Below are positions 41,014-50,370 of a stretch of 64,000 bases of DNA, piece by piece. Within the stretch, counting starts at the first letter, position 1. Each line of letters starts with the position of its first letter. The stretch covers positions 727,119 through 791,118 of the forward strand of contig NZ_FNCS01000001.1 of assembly GCF_900100665.1 (NCBI RefSeq), in the 5' to 3' direction. Below the pieces are notes generated by a model. The model saw only the letters and a program-made list of their open reading frames with translations. It was not told the origin of the DNA and searched no databases. Both the position numbers and the translations under genes were made by a program. The DNA is from Pelagibacterium luteolum (GTDB lineage: Bacteria > Pseudomonadota > Alphaproteobacteria > Rhizobiales > Devosiaceae).

Positions 41014-44000
41014 TTAGTTGCCCTGAACCACGGCAGCCATGTTGCCCTGGCCCCACTGGACCACGGTGGCCGCATTGTGAGCGCCCGACTGGATGACAGC
41101 GGCGCGGTTGGCCTGGGCGAGGGTGTCGCCGGTGCCGACCTGGAAGACGTTGGCCGTCTGGCTTTCGCCGCCCTGGAGGACCAGGGACGCGCTGTAGGAG
41201 CCGAATTGGACAACATTCGCTTCATGACCGCCGGCTCCGCCCTGAAGGATCGCAGCCGTCGAATGATCGGCCGAGGTCAGAATGGTAGCGGCATTGCCAT
41301 TGCTCGACTGGGCGATAAAGGCGCCGTTGTCGCTGCCCGCCTGAACCGTGAGCGCGGTGTTCGCCGATCCGGTCTGGATCGTGATGGCACCATTGCGGTC
41401 ACCGATCTGAGCGGTGGTCGAGAGGTCAGCGGCGGCAACCGAGAGACCTCCAAGGCCATCTGCCAACAGCGTTTCAAGGCTGATCGTGCCCGTCTGGCTG
41501 GTGGACGAGAAGTTGCCGTTACCGATCTGGATGGTGCCGGCGGCGACAGCCACTGCAGCTTCCTGATTGGTGAGGGCGACGTTTCCATTGCCCGACTGAA
41601 CGGTAGCGGCGAGCGCACCGACGGTCAGTTCCTGGCTCTGGAGGGCAAAGTTGCCGTCTTCGAGCTGGACGATGCCGGCCAGCGAGGCGATCGCACCGGT
41701 CTGGCTGTTGATGGCAAAGTTGTCGTCACCGAGCTGAACGATACCTGCAGCCGAAGCGACGGTCGGGATCGAGAATTCGCCAAGCGGATTGGTGCCACTT
41801 ACGGATGTCTCCGTGGATGCGCTTTCTTGGCTCCAAGAGCCAAATAGGCCCAGGAAACCCGCCGGCGTATATTCAGCCCAATACGCAGTCTGCGTTTGGC
41901 TGATGGTACCCTCGCCCGGCATGATCAGCTTGCCTGCTTGCGCATTGATCGCAGTATTGCTCTCGCCGACCTGCACGACCACTGCCATCGCAGCCTCTGC
42001 CGGAGCATTTCCGCTGCCGGATATCTCCGAGTCGGCGCCCGCTAGGCCCACACGGAAGCCCGCGATCTCGGTTGTGAGATCAAAATCGAGCATAGACAGG
42101 CCGTAAGTAACGGTCTGCTCTTCGCCCTGCACGTTGAAGGCATTATTGCCCGAACCCACCTGAACGATGGCAGCAAGGACATCCGAGCTTTCGTTCTGCT
42201 GCAGGTTCGCACCCACGTTGCCGACACCGAACTGGCCGATGAACGCCGTGGCGTCTTCGACGTCGTTCTGGGTGTTGAAGGCAAGGTTGAAGCCGCCGGC
42301 CTGGATAGTCGTCGCGGAGCTGCCGTCAGCCTCTGTCTGGCTGTTGGCGGCGCCATTGCCGACGCCGACCTGAACGATCAGCGCATCAGCACCTGCGGTC
42401 TCGCCCTGGACGTTGCCGGCCCAGTTGAAGCCACCGATCTGGAAGATGTCGGCGGAAAGGTTCGAACCATTGGACTGGACGTTGCCTGCGTTGTTGTTGA
42501 CGCCAGCCTGGAAGATGGCGGCATCGACGCTCGCAACGTTTTCGACCTGAACATTGCCACCGGCATTGTTGGCGCCGATCTGCGTGACCCGGGCGGTGTT
42601 GCCCACGCCATCAGTCTGGAAGTTGGCACCCGTGTTGTTGAGGCCGTATTGGGCCACGACAGCTTGGTTGCCTTCGCCGCCATCCTGAACGTTCAGACCA
42701 GTGTTGTCGGCGCCGACCTGCAGCACGTTCGCGACCAAAAGCTCGCCCTCGGACTGGAGATTGGTGCCATCGTTGAACGCACCGATCTGTTCGATGCCAG
42801 CGGCGTTGGTGGCGCCATCGGCCTGAACGTTGGTCGCTGCGTTGTCGAGACCTATCTGGTTCACGCTGGCGTGGAGGTCCGTACCGCCCGTCTGCGTGTT
42901 GCTGGCTTCGTTCAGAGCGCCCGCCTGTGTGATGCCAGCGAGACCGTTGGAGCCATTGGTTTGCGCGTTGGCGGCTTCGTTGCCGAAACCGTACTGCACA
43001 ATGCTGGCTTCGGCATCCGTGCCACCGGCCTGAGCATTCGAAGCGGTGTTTGCGACACCGTACTGCGCGATACCGGCAGCAAGATTTGATCCGCCAGTTT
43101 GCGCATTCTCGGCCAGATTGAAGGCACCGAATTGGTCGCTGCCAGCATCGTTCCCGATACCGTCGGTCTGCGCATTGCTCGCCTGATTCATAAGGCCGAC
43201 CTGGTTGACGCCAGCGTCGTTGCCGAGCGCAGCGTTGCCGCCATTGGTCTGTGTGTTGGTAGCGAAGTTACCGGCGCCAGCCTGTGAAATCGCGGCTGTG
43301 GCCGAGTAGGGGTTGGTCTGTGTGTTGGTGCCTACGTTTCCAGCGCCAAACTGCTCAATGCTGGCGACGCCCTGGGCGGCACGATCCTGTTCGTTGGCCG
43401 CGATATTGCCGACGCCGACCTGTGCGATCGTTGCCTGGTTGTCGGTGTTGAAATGCGCGGGCGAGCCGGGCAGGTTGGTCTGGGCGTTGGACGCCAGGTT
43501 GCCGACGCCGATCTGTGTGATATCCGCCGACAAGTCGGCGCCGCTATCCTGTGCGTTGGATGCAGCGTTGAAGGCACCGAACTGGGCGACGTTGGTATCG
43601 CTCGTGGTCGTGCGCCACTGCTCATTCTCCGCGGCATTGCCGACACCGGCCTGAACAATGTTGGCCGTGTTCTGTGTCTGCGGCGCAGAGTGATTATTTG
43701 AGGATTGATCGTTGGTCGCTACGTTGCCCAGGCCGAACTGTGCGATCTCGGCCGAGTTCGAAGTGAAAGTGGGCGAGCCGCTTCCCTGAAGAACCTGGCT
43801 ATTAGTCGCCTGATTGGCTGCGCCGACCTGAAGGATCGAAGCATCGTTACCGAGATCATTGCTGACGGCCTGATTGCCGCCACGCTCGGAATAATTGCTG
43901 GCCTGATTGCCAATACCGAACTGAGCAATTTCCTTCTCATGGCCAGTGCCGCCGTTGTTGGCGTTCTCGGCTTCGTTGCCTGCGCCGACCTGGAGAATTT

Positions 44001-44973
44001 CGCTCGAATTCGCGCGTCCATCATTCTGCAAATTCGTACCGGTGTTGCCGATGCCGAACTGTGCAATGTCCGCCTGGTTCAAACGATTGTCGTTGCCGCC
44101 ATGGAATGTGCCGGTCTGCGAATTGATAGCCTGATTGGCGACGCCAACCTGATTGATCGAGGCCGTGTTGTCGTGATTTACGCCAGTCGATTGCGTGTTC
44201 GACCCAACGTTGAACGCGCCGAACTGCGTGACGGATGCGTCGAGCTCCGTGCCGCCCGTCTGGGTGTTCGAGGCGATGTTGCCAGCGCCCTGCGACCAGA
44301 TGCTGGCATCGGCGTCGGGAGCGTTGGTCTGGCTGTTGACGCCGAAATTGCCGGCGCCGAGCTGGACGATGGCCGAATCGGCATTAGCCGAGCTGTCCTG
44401 AGCGGACACTGCGAAGTTGGACGTGCCGCCCTGGAAGATGCGGCCGATCTGGTCTGCACCCTGCTGGTTGTTGAAGGCGATGTTGCCGAAGGCTTCCGAG
44501 CCGTTAATCTGGATGATGCCGCCGTCGTTGCCTTCGCCGTTCTGGATGTTGCTGGCGAGGTTGTAGTTACCGCCCTGGAAGACCGCGCCGCGGTTGTCCA
44601 CGCCGGTCTGACGGAATTGGCCGACAGCGTTGCCATTGCCGAACTGGGCGATGGCGCCGACATTGTCTCCGGACTGGTGGAGATTGCCGCCAACGAAGTT
44701 GTTGCGGCCCATCTGATAGACGCCGAGCTCGTTGGTGCCCTGTTGTGCAACGCCGTTCAAGCCGGGTGCGTAGGGCAGGAACACGTTGCTCTCGCCATAC
44801 TGGTAGATGAATCCGGTGTTGCCGGCGGCAGGGCCGGCGGCGATCTGAACGAGGTAGGCCAGGTTGTTTTCGTTGTACTGGCCCACATAGGCCGTGTTCG
44901 ACGTTTGCGCCAGGGCGCCGCTGGCGCTCAAGGCAGCCAAGGCCACGCCGGCCATAAGAGTATATCGGGTCAT
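41014..44973 (-). CDS. Giant curlin-repeat amyloid protein
   Basis: A 1319-residue exported protein (signal cleaved near GALAQTS, residue 23) made almost wholly of curlin-like units. I count about 55-57 by eye. The N-terminal and C-terminal blocks carry the short QxGxxNxxxxxQ form; the long middle block uses a 25-30-residue form, roughly QxGxxNxAxNxQTxG followed by a variable Asp/Ser-rich loop. Two non-repeat inserts interrupt the array near nucleotides 41770-41930 and 41970-42110. GGAGGG precedes the ATG. CsgA of E. coli has 131 mature residues and five repeats. The unbroken frame and conserved Gln/Asn positions argue for an active gene. Confidence 0.9.
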   Translation of the reverse strand: MTRYTLMAGVALAALSASGALAQTSNTAYVGQYNENNLAYLVQIAAGPAAGNTGFIYQYGESNVFLPYAPGLNGVAQQGTNELGVYQMGRNNFVGGNLHQSGDNVGAIAQFGNGNAVGQFRQTGVDNRGAVFQGGNYNLASNIQNGEGNDGGIIQINGSEAFGNIAFNNQQGADQIGRIFQGGTSNFAVSAQDSSANADSAIVQLGAGNFGVNSQTNAPDADASIWSQGAGNIASNTQTGGTELDASVTQFGAFNVGSNTQSTGVNHDNTASINQVGVANQAINSQTGTFHGGNDNRLNQADIAQFGIGNTGTNLQNDGRANSSEILQVGAGNEAENANNGGTGHEKEIAQFGIGNQASNYSERGGNQAVSNDLGNDASILQVGAANQATNSQVLQGSGSPTFTSNSAEIAQFGLGNVATNDQSSNNHSAPQTQNTANIVQAGVGNAAENEQWRTTTSDTNVAQFGAFNAASNAQDSGADLSADITQIGVGNLASNAQTNLPGSPAHFNTDNQATIAQVGVGNIAANEQDRAAQGVASIEQFGAGNVGTNTQTNPYSATAAISQAGAGNFATNTQTNGGNAALGNDAGVNQVGLMNQASNAQTDGIGNDAGSDQFGAFNLAENAQTGGSNLAAGIAQYGVANTASNAQAGGTDAEASIVQYGFGNEAANAQTNGSNGLAGITQAGALNEASNTQTGGTDLHASVNQIGLDNAATNVQADGATNAAGIEQIGAFNDGTNLQSEGELLVANVLQVGADNTGLNVQDGGEGNQAVVAQYGLNNTGANFQTDGVGNTARVTQIGANNAGGNVQVENVASVDAAIFQAGVNNNAGNVQSNGSNLSADIFQIGGFNWAGNVQGETAGADALIVQVGVGNGAANSQTEADGSSATTIQAGGFNLAFNTQNDVEDATAFIGQFGVGNVGANLQQNESSDVLAAIVQVGSGNNAFNVQGEEQTVTYGLSMLDFDLTTEIAGFRVGLAGADSEISGSGNAPAEAAMAVVVQVGESNTAINAQAGKLIMPGEGTISQTQTAYWAEYTPAGFLGLFGSWSQESASTETSVSGTNPLGEFSIPTVASAAGIVQLGDDNFAINSQTGAIASLAGIVQLEDGNFALQSQELTVGALAATVQSGNGNVALTNQEAAVAVAAGTIQIGNGNFSSTSQTGTISLETLLADGLGGLSVAAADLSTTAQIGDRNGAITIQTGSANTALTVQAGSDNGAFIAQSSNGNAATILTSADHSTAAILQGGAGGHEANVVQFGSYSASLVLQGGESQTANVFQVGTGDTLAQANRAAVIQSGAHNAATVVQWGQGNMAAVVQGN

Positions 44974-45194
44974 GATGCCCTCCGAATGAATCCCCACATA
45001 GAGGGGCGTACCCCTCCCTCAAGCCCCAAAGGTCGCCAGGCCACCTTCGGTTAACAATATGTTAAATCGCTGGGATTAGTTCGAAGCGCAAGTCAAACTT
45101 CAAATCAAATAAGTCTATCGTAAACACGAGTGGTAAACATGTGACTCGATAGCAAGTAATAGTCAAAATCTACTATGGATATTTTCTTGGAGCG

Positions 45195-45210
45195 TAGTGC
45201 ATATGCACTA
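45195..45210. promoter_or_regulatory. Palindrome TAGTGCATATGCACTA
   Basis: A perfect 16-bp palindrome about 220 bases before the giant curlin start. Its right arm continues as TGCACTATGA, a 10-mer found again at 46281-46290 near csgG. Confidence 0.55.
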
Positions 45211-45225
45211 TGACGGGCGCAGAGC

Positions 45226-45253
45226 ACAAAAAAGGGCGCCTCAGGCGCCCTTT
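45226..45253 (-). terminator. Terminator after csgG
   Basis: A perfect 10-bp stem AAAGGGCGCC/GGCGCCCTTT with a 3-base loop; on the minus strand it ends in a T-run. Confidence 0.85.
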
Positions 45254-45278
45254 GACGATCGGTGATGTAGAAAATCGG

Positions 45279-46118
45279 CTACTGCACTGGCGCCGTGTAT
45301 TGCTGATTGTAGGCGGCGACCAGGGTTGCCTTTGCGCTTGAGTCGCGCAGATCCCATAGGCCGCGCTCCAGCCCCTCGACGACCAATGAGAATACCGCCA
45401 GTTCGATCGCTTCGCGCACCGCAAGTTGGGTCGGATCGTTACGCGCCATACCGGCTTCGATCTCCAGCAGACGCTGGGGTTCGGCAAAGACATACGCCCC
45501 GGCGCGGTTCATGTAGGAATAGATCTGCTTTGTAGTCGTAGTCGAGGCGAGAACCTCGCCATTCTGTACGCTGACCGCGCGCAGGTTCACGGTGACCGTA
45601 TCGGACCGGTATTCCGTATCGGCACCGATGCCGAAATAGCGTGCGCCCGCACCACCGGACATCGTGTCGGCATCATACCCGACGATCCCGCCTTCAAGGA
45701 TGATGCCGGCAAAACGGATCGGGGGCAGCGGGCCAACGCCGCCATAGGCGGAATTGGTATTTTCGATCAGCGTGCGTTCCTGGACGAGATTGCGCAACCC
45801 GGTGCGTTCGGCAATGCGGAACCACTGGCCATCGCCGGCCCGCGTCAGGACATCGACGAGGATCTGTGCACCGCCCTGGGTAACGGCACGGCTCGATTCG
45901 GCGAAATTGGGATTGGGCCGGGCCTGTCCTGTCAGGTCTGCGAATTCGTAGACCGCGACGTCAAGCGGCTGGCGCGGCGGGGGTAGGGTGCGCAACGAAG
46001 CGGTGGCGTGTGTGTCGCTCACGAGTGTCGCCGCGGGCGCATTGGACTGCTGCCCCATCGTGGCGCAGCCCGTAAGAAGAACGGCTGATACCAGCGCGAC
46101 TGCGATGCCTCTGAACAT
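45279..46118 (-). CDS. csgG: Curli secretion channel lipoprotein CsgG
   Basis: A 279-residue outer-membrane lipoprotein that forms the curli export pore. The lipobox is LTGCAT near residue 18, followed by VAVYEFADLTGQ near residue 55, AQILVDVLTRAGDGQWFRIAERTGLRNLVQER near residue 88 and YSYMNRAGAYVFAEPQRLLEIEAGM near residue 205, all CsgG features. No csgE was found near it. A terminator follows. Confidence 0.96.
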   Translation of the reverse strand: MFRGIAVALVSAVLLTGCATMGQQSNAPAATLVSDTHATASLRTLPPPRQPLDVAVYEFADLTGQARPNPNFAESSRAVTQGGAQILVDVLTRAGDGQWFRIAERTGLRNLVQERTLIENTNSAYGGVGPLPPIRFAGIILEGGIVGYDADTMSGGAGARYFGIGADTEYRSDTVTVNLRAVSVQNGEVLASTTTTKQIYSYMNRAGAYVFAEPQRLLEIEAGMARNDPTQLAVREAIELAVFSLVVEGLERGLWDLRDSSAKATLVAAYNQQYTAPVQ

Positions 46119-46307
46119 GGTTCCCCCAGAAATTAACCGCCGGTGAACTTCTGCTCCCGGCTTTCGACAGTACTTCTTGGTTAGGCTGGCGCCAAAAGCA
46201 AGTTTGCAAGCTCAATATGATGAATAAGCGGGGAATGTGTGCTCGCCAGGACACAAAGTTGCTGGTTTGGAAAGTCATCGTGCACTATGAAATGCACTAT
46301 AGATCGG
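46119..46307. promoter_or_regulatory. csgG upstream region with TGCACTAT direct repeats
   Basis: TGCACTAT occurs at 46281-46288 and again at 46293-46300, 12 bases (about one helical turn) apart, just behind the preceding gene and about 165 bases before csgG. The extended form TGCACTATGA is shared with the palindrome before the giant curlin. Confidence 0.45.
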
Positions 46308-46712
46308 CTAGTTGGCGACCGCGCCTGGTCCCACCGATGGCAATTGAGCGACTGTCTGGGGCGTGAGGATAACCGTCACGCCCGCGCCGACCGAAGGCAC
46401 TGGGTCTTCGCCAGGCGCTGCAACGATCGGTGCATCATCGGTCACGGTATTCCAGTCCTCGGGCCGCGAAGCGCTTTCGTCAGTAGAGACGAAGGCCTGT
46501 GCCACGGGCTGTTGCACGATGCGGGTCGCGACCGGTTGTGGACGGATTCGCGCCGATGACGGAAGCTGGGTAATGGCGGTCAGCGGTGGCGAGGGCAGCT
46601 GCCGAACATGGGTGGCCGGCCCCCGGTCGACTTGGTTTACCCCCACCGGCTGGCCCGAAACCGGCGCCACGGCGCCCAAAAGAATGGCTAGGGCATATAC
46701 TGCAGGGCGCAT
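46308..46712 (-). CDS. Secreted hypothetical protein of the curli locus
   Basis: A 134-residue protein with a signal peptide (cleavage near VSGQPV, residue 20) and a proline/valine/glutamine-rich mature part without recognisable domain (VNQVDRGPATHVRQLP, RIVQQPVAQAFV). It precedes csgG on the same strand and is divergent from the IalB-family gene. No family recognised; low complexity suggests a surface or periplasmic linker protein. Confidence 0.6.
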   Translation of the reverse strand: MRPAVYALAILLGAVAPVSGQPVGVNQVDRGPATHVRQLPSPPLTAITQLPSSARIRPQPVATRIVQQPVAQAFVSTDESASRPEDWNTVTDDAPIVAAPGEDPVPSVGAGVTVILTPQTVAQLPSVGPGAVAN

Positions 46713-46849
46713 GGCGGACTCTCGGTATTGCTGTCGGTTGCCCACTAATACGGGCAGGCTGTCAAAGGCGCAACTGTCGCTTTTCGGTCTGGCAATCGAT
46801 TAGACATCAGTATATTCCATTTCCGATATTTTCGGCAGGGGGAAGACTT

Positions 46850-47533
46850 ATGCGTTTGATTGGCCTGGCTGCGACGGCTTCATTATTGACGGCGTTTGTC
46901 GCCGCGCCTGCATTGGGGCAGGCGAGCGTAGCGGTGCCCCCTTCGCCGCCGCCGCTCATCGACAGCGATCCCGAACCGGAAACCGATCCGGTCGAATTGC
47001 CCGGCGGTCAGCAGCCATCAAGTTCCGAAGTGGCTCCCGCCGCCGCACCCGCGCCACAGCCGGCGCCCGACCCGATCAATGTCGTCAACGCTCCGGTCGA
47101 AGGCGCCGAAACGCAGCAGCATCAGGACTGGGCGCTTGAATGCTTTGAAGAGACCGATACCTGCCAGATCACACATCGCGTCCTGGCGGCCGAAGGCAGC
47201 CAGACGGTGATCGTTGTTGCGCTCTATGCGGCAGAGGACGCCGGCCCCGCCCAATTGCAGATAGCCGTCCCGCTCGGCGTGTCGACCACGGCCGGCGTGC
47301 GCCTGGCGATCGGCCCTGAGTACCAGGCCAATATTCCCATATCGCGGTGCACGCCGCAGGGCTGCCTTGTCGAGGGCACGGCCTCCGACACCTTGCTCGC
47401 AGCAATGCGCCAGGGTCGCCAGGGCCAGCTAAGCGTGGTCAACGACGCCGGCGCGACAATCGATCTGCCATTCTCCCTCATGGGCTTCACAGCTGCCTAT
47501 GCGAACATGATTGGGGGCAATCAGGCGGATTAG
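46850..47533 (+). CDS. Invasion-associated locus B (IalB) family protein
   Basis: A 227-residue exported protein: signal peptide (cleavage near ALGQAS, residue 22), a proline/acidic linker to about residue 85, then the IalB domain (HQDWALECFEETDTCQITHRV, PLGVSTTAGVRLAIGP, SRCTPQGCLVEG). The four cysteines of the family are present. GGGGGAAG precedes the ATG at 46850. The family was named in Bartonella but is widespread in free-living alphaproteobacteria; its role is not established. Confidence 0.85.
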   Translation: MRLIGLAATASLLTAFVAAPALGQASVAVPPSPPPLIDSDPEPETDPVELPGGQQPSSSEVAPAAAPAPQPAPDPINVVNAPVEGAETQQHQDWALECFEETDTCQITHRVLAAEGSQTVIVVALYAAEDAGPAQLQIAVPLGVSTTAGVRLAIGPEYQANIPISRCTPQGCLVEGTASDTLLAAMRQGRQGQLSVVNDAGATIDLPFSLMGFTAAYANMIGGNQAD

Positions 47534-48060
47534 TTTGGGTGGGTGATAGCAGCGTTCTACTGCAGGGCGTTCCGCGCCAACTATATGCACAAGAACGCCC
47601 AATACTTTCGATTAGTGCGTGTTTAAATCCTCGAGCTATCCAATTCTCGTACTCAATATCGTATCGGCGAGTGTTCACGCTGACCATCTGGTTGTGCTCG
47701 ATTATCTCTCCGTACGCGGCAATTAATCCCATCAGCTTCTCGGTACGCGGCCCACAGCAGCAGTTATGCAACAGAGACCGGTATCCGACGACCGCCTTTC
47801 GCAGAGATAGTGGTGTGTTCGCATGGCCTCGTTCTTGCCAACGGCCAGCCCCCGCAACCACCCGGTATCGACGCCCCTGACTAGAGGTTCAACAACGGGC
47901 CGCGGGCCAACTACGACAGTGGCGACATTCCCAACCGACAATGACTACGATCTGACCGATGACGTCGACGTTCGCTCGGTTTTGCAAGTTCAGTCATGCG
48001 GTTGCGCCGTCTTGGCCCGACCTAATGCACGTGCGGGGCGGCCCATGTCCGCAAGTGGAG
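47534..48060. other. Gene-poor, lower-GC stretch
   Basis: No gene with a good start, ribosome site or family match is seen. A minus-strand frame at 47487-47861 contains a peptide (MVSVNTRRYDIEYENWIARGF) that looks more protein-like than random but I do not recognise it; it may be a decayed gene. The base composition is closer to even than that of the flanks. Confidence 0.4.
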
Positions 48061-48639
48061 TCATAGACCGACATCTTTCCAACGTTTGACGACATTAGCG
48101 TCGATGTCAAAAATATCCAGGGCGCGACCTATCGTCTGGCTGATCAGGTCATCAATTGTTTCTGGCTTGTTGTAAAACGCCGGTACTGGCGGCATGACGA
48201 TGGCGCCGTTGAGGGTAGCACGCTCCATAAGTGCAATATGGCCCGCATGGAGCGGCGTTTCGCGAAAGAGCAGAACGACGCGTCTGCGCTCTTTAAGACA
48301 GACATCGGCTGCGCGGACGATGAGTTCGTCATTGTAGCAATGCGCGATCCCGCTCAACGTTTTGACTGAGCATGGGGCAACCAACATGCCAAGCGTCTTG
48401 AACGAGCCAGACGAGATGGCGGCGCCGATGTCCTTGGGACTGTGCACATGATCGGCAAGCGCTTTAACGTCGTCGCCACATAAATTCGTTTCCTCCCCGA
48501 GCGTGCGGATGGCTGCAGGGCTAATGACCAGATGGGTTTCGATGTCAGAAACGGCCTTGAGAATTTCCAGGGCGCGGACGCCATAAATGACGCCGGATGC
48601 TCCGGAAATCCCGATGATCAGTCGTCTCTGAGCAGTCAC
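48061..48639 (-). CDS. ubiX: UbiX/Pad1-type flavin prenyltransferase
   Basis: A 192-residue flavoprotein that makes prenylated FMN, the cofactor of UbiD decarboxylases. IIGISGASGVIYGVRALE is the family start; SSGSFKTLGMLVAPCSVKTLSGIAHCYNDELIVRAADVCLKERRR with MPPVPAFYNKP carry the prenyl/flavin site. Its ATG overlaps the stop of the flavin monooxygenase gene (ATGA). It belongs with the ubiD gene at 58495, so it is probably the dedicated copy for this pathway. Confidence 0.93.
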   Translation of the reverse strand: MTAQRRLIIGISGASGVIYGVRALEILKAVSDIETHLVISPAAIRTLGEETNLCGDDVKALADHVHSPKDIGAAISSGSFKTLGMLVAPCSVKTLSGIAHCYNDELIVRAADVCLKERRRVVLLFRETPLHAGHIALMERATLNGAIVMPPVPAFYNKPETIDDLISQTIGRALDIFDIDANVVKRWKDVGL

Positions 48640-50267
48640 GCGTAGCGCTCCTTCAGGTTCGCCTGTCGATCAATGGCCACAGCGCGAGCAAGAATGTCTG
48701 ACGCCTCTCCTGGCGAAACCGAGTTGCCGGTCCAACTGACGAACTGGTCGGGACGGATAAGAATATAGTGGGCACCATAGAGACCACATTCCCCTTCTCC
48801 GTGATCGGCGATCACCGTGAGGGGAATTCCGAGAATAGAGGCGGCCTGTGCAAATTCTGCTGCAATGAGATTGTCTTCGCCCAGTGCCAAAAGGGTATAG
48901 CCGCTGCCGAGCGCCTCATAAATGTTGCGACCATCGGACAGTGTCTTGGGCGTCAGGTGATGCCCCGGCCGCGCTACGTCGCTGTGAGTGCCATTGGCGT
49001 TGCAAATAGCGTTGTTGGGGCCAAAAACAATCGACGACCCGGCATAGTTTGGCTCGTAGGCGTTGACTTCCCCGCGCGCACCCGAGCCCCGCGACGTCCA
49101 TTCGGCCTCAAATGCGGCCCGGTCATGTTTAGGATTGAAAGCCGCCAGGAACGCCTTGTCGTTTTCGATAGATTTTTCGATGAAGTCCTTGGCGGTGGAG
49201 GCAAATACCGGCCGGCGTTCTTCGTCATAGGTCGCCAGTAATTCTTCGCCGGCCCACCCCTTGATCGTCGCCGCCAGTTTCCAACCGAGATTTCGCGCGT
49301 CTTCGAGACCAGTGTTGATGCCGTATCCACCATAGGGAGGATGGCTATGTGCGGCGTCGCCGGCAATAAAGATGCGGCCTTTGTTGTAATTGCGGGCGAT
49401 GGCCACCCGCAAATCCCAAAAGCCGATATGGTCGAACGACACGTCGAATTCCGCACCAACCGCCTTGTGCAGATAAGAGGCGAAATCGAAATTGTCCTCT
49501 GTGGTGCCGAGAGGGACAGGGGCATGGAAGAACCACGTATCGCCGAGATCAACGCGGCCGAAAAACTGCCAATAGCCTTCGAGATCTGGGTGCAGGACGT
49601 TGTAGAATGACTTGCCTGGAAACCGGGCCAAAAGGTCGTGCAATGTCTTGGACTTGAAGACCAGCAGGACCATCAGTCGGTCGTGATCAGATCGATCCTG
49701 AACGATCCCTGCGCTTTCGCGCACTACCGATTTGGATCCGTCGCAGCCGACCAGATAGAGAGCGCTAACAATCTTTTGCTCGCCAGTTTCGCGGTTGACG
49801 ATTGTCGCACTTGCGCTTGCTGCGTTTTGCTCGGTCTCGATGCACGACCACCCAAACAAGGTTGTGACTGAGGGCAATTGTGCGGCCCGGGCGCGCAACA
49901 CAGCCTCGGTCGCGTACTGAGGCAGACGCTCATTGTCGGTGTAATAATAGGGCCTCACCAGTTCCCGCTGCAGCCAATCATAATGATAGTCGCCCAGCAG
50001 CGTGCCGTAGGCGGTCAGGCCGCCGATACCGTAGTCCCTCGGTATGGTGCGGGCCGCTCGCAACTGGTCCTCGATGCCCCAGAAATGGAAGTGTTCCATC
50101 GTTCGCTGCGTCAAGTTCTGCCCCTTGGGAACGGGCTGAGGCGAGGGGTATTTTTCGACAACCAGCACCGTGATGCCACGCTGCCCCAATTCGATGGCCA
50201 ACCCCATGCCGACCGGGCCGCCACCCACGATCAGGACTTCGGCACTCGCCCGCGACTGAGCCGTCAT
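48636..50267 (-). CDS. FAD-dependent aromatic hydroxylase (MhpA/phenol hydroxylase-like)
   Basis: A 543-residue group A flavin monooxygenase with the GxGxxG motif VLIVGGGPVGMGLAIEL near residue 11, the DG motif CDGSKSVVRESAG near residue 177 and GDAAHSHPPYGGYGINTGLEDA near residue 307. The C-terminal thioredoxin-like region (about 430-530) is present. GGAGGAG precedes the ATG. It hydroxylates an aromatic ring using NAD(P)H; the substrate is not readable. It is in one unit with ubiX, downstream of the LysR gene. Confidence 0.9.
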   Translation of the reverse strand: MTAQSRASAEVLIVGGGPVGMGLAIELGQRGITVLVVEKYPSPQPVPKGQNLTQRTMEHFHFWGIEDQLRAARTIPRDYGIGGLTAYGTLLGDYHYDWLQRELVRPYYYTDNERLPQYATEAVLRARAAQLPSVTTLFGWSCIETEQNAASASATIVNRETGEQKIVSALYLVGCDGSKSVVRESAGIVQDRSDHDRLMVLLVFKSKTLHDLLARFPGKSFYNVLHPDLEGYWQFFGRVDLGDTWFFHAPVPLGTTEDNFDFASYLHKAVGAEFDVSFDHIGFWDLRVAIARNYNKGRIFIAGDAAHSHPPYGGYGINTGLEDARNLGWKLAATIKGWAGEELLATYDEERRPVFASTAKDFIEKSIENDKAFLAAFNPKHDRAAFEAEWTSRGSGARGEVNAYEPNYAGSSIVFGPNNAICNANGTHSDVARPGHHLTPKTLSDGRNIYEALGSGYTLLALGEDNLIAAEFAQAASILGIPLTVIADHGEGECGLYGAHYILIRPDQFVSWTGNSVSPGEASDILARAVAIDRQANLKERYA

Positions 50268-50370
50268 ATTCAGTACTCCTCCGGATGGCGGTTTTTCCGC
50301 CCATCGATATTTGGACCAGCGGTCCGGTTCAACATGACCAAATCAATGTCGTCCGAACCTCTGGGGAGGC

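Larger units (their letters stand above)
44974..45278. other. Curli intergenic region with promoter of the giant curlin
   Basis: AT-rich, gene-free stretch of 305 bases between the giant curlin and csgG. It carries a perfect 16-bp palindrome (45195-45210) and the csgG terminator (45226-45253). The promoter of the giant curlin must lie here. Confidence 0.6.

Noticed and set aside
41014-44973. Regular repeats considered as a CRISPR array or satellite DNA
   Set aside because: Repeat units are imperfect, in frame, and encode conserved Gln/Gly/Asn positions; no spacer-repeat pattern of constant length.
43705-45054. A 449-residue plus-strand frame opposite the giant curlin
   Set aside because: It mirrors the repeat gene, has no homology-like features and no ribosome site; the minus-strand gene has a signal peptide and conserved repeats.
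47487-47861. A 124-residue minus-strand frame as a gene
   Set aside because: No ribosome site, overlaps the end of the IalB-family gene, and no family recognised; kept only as a possible decayed fragment.
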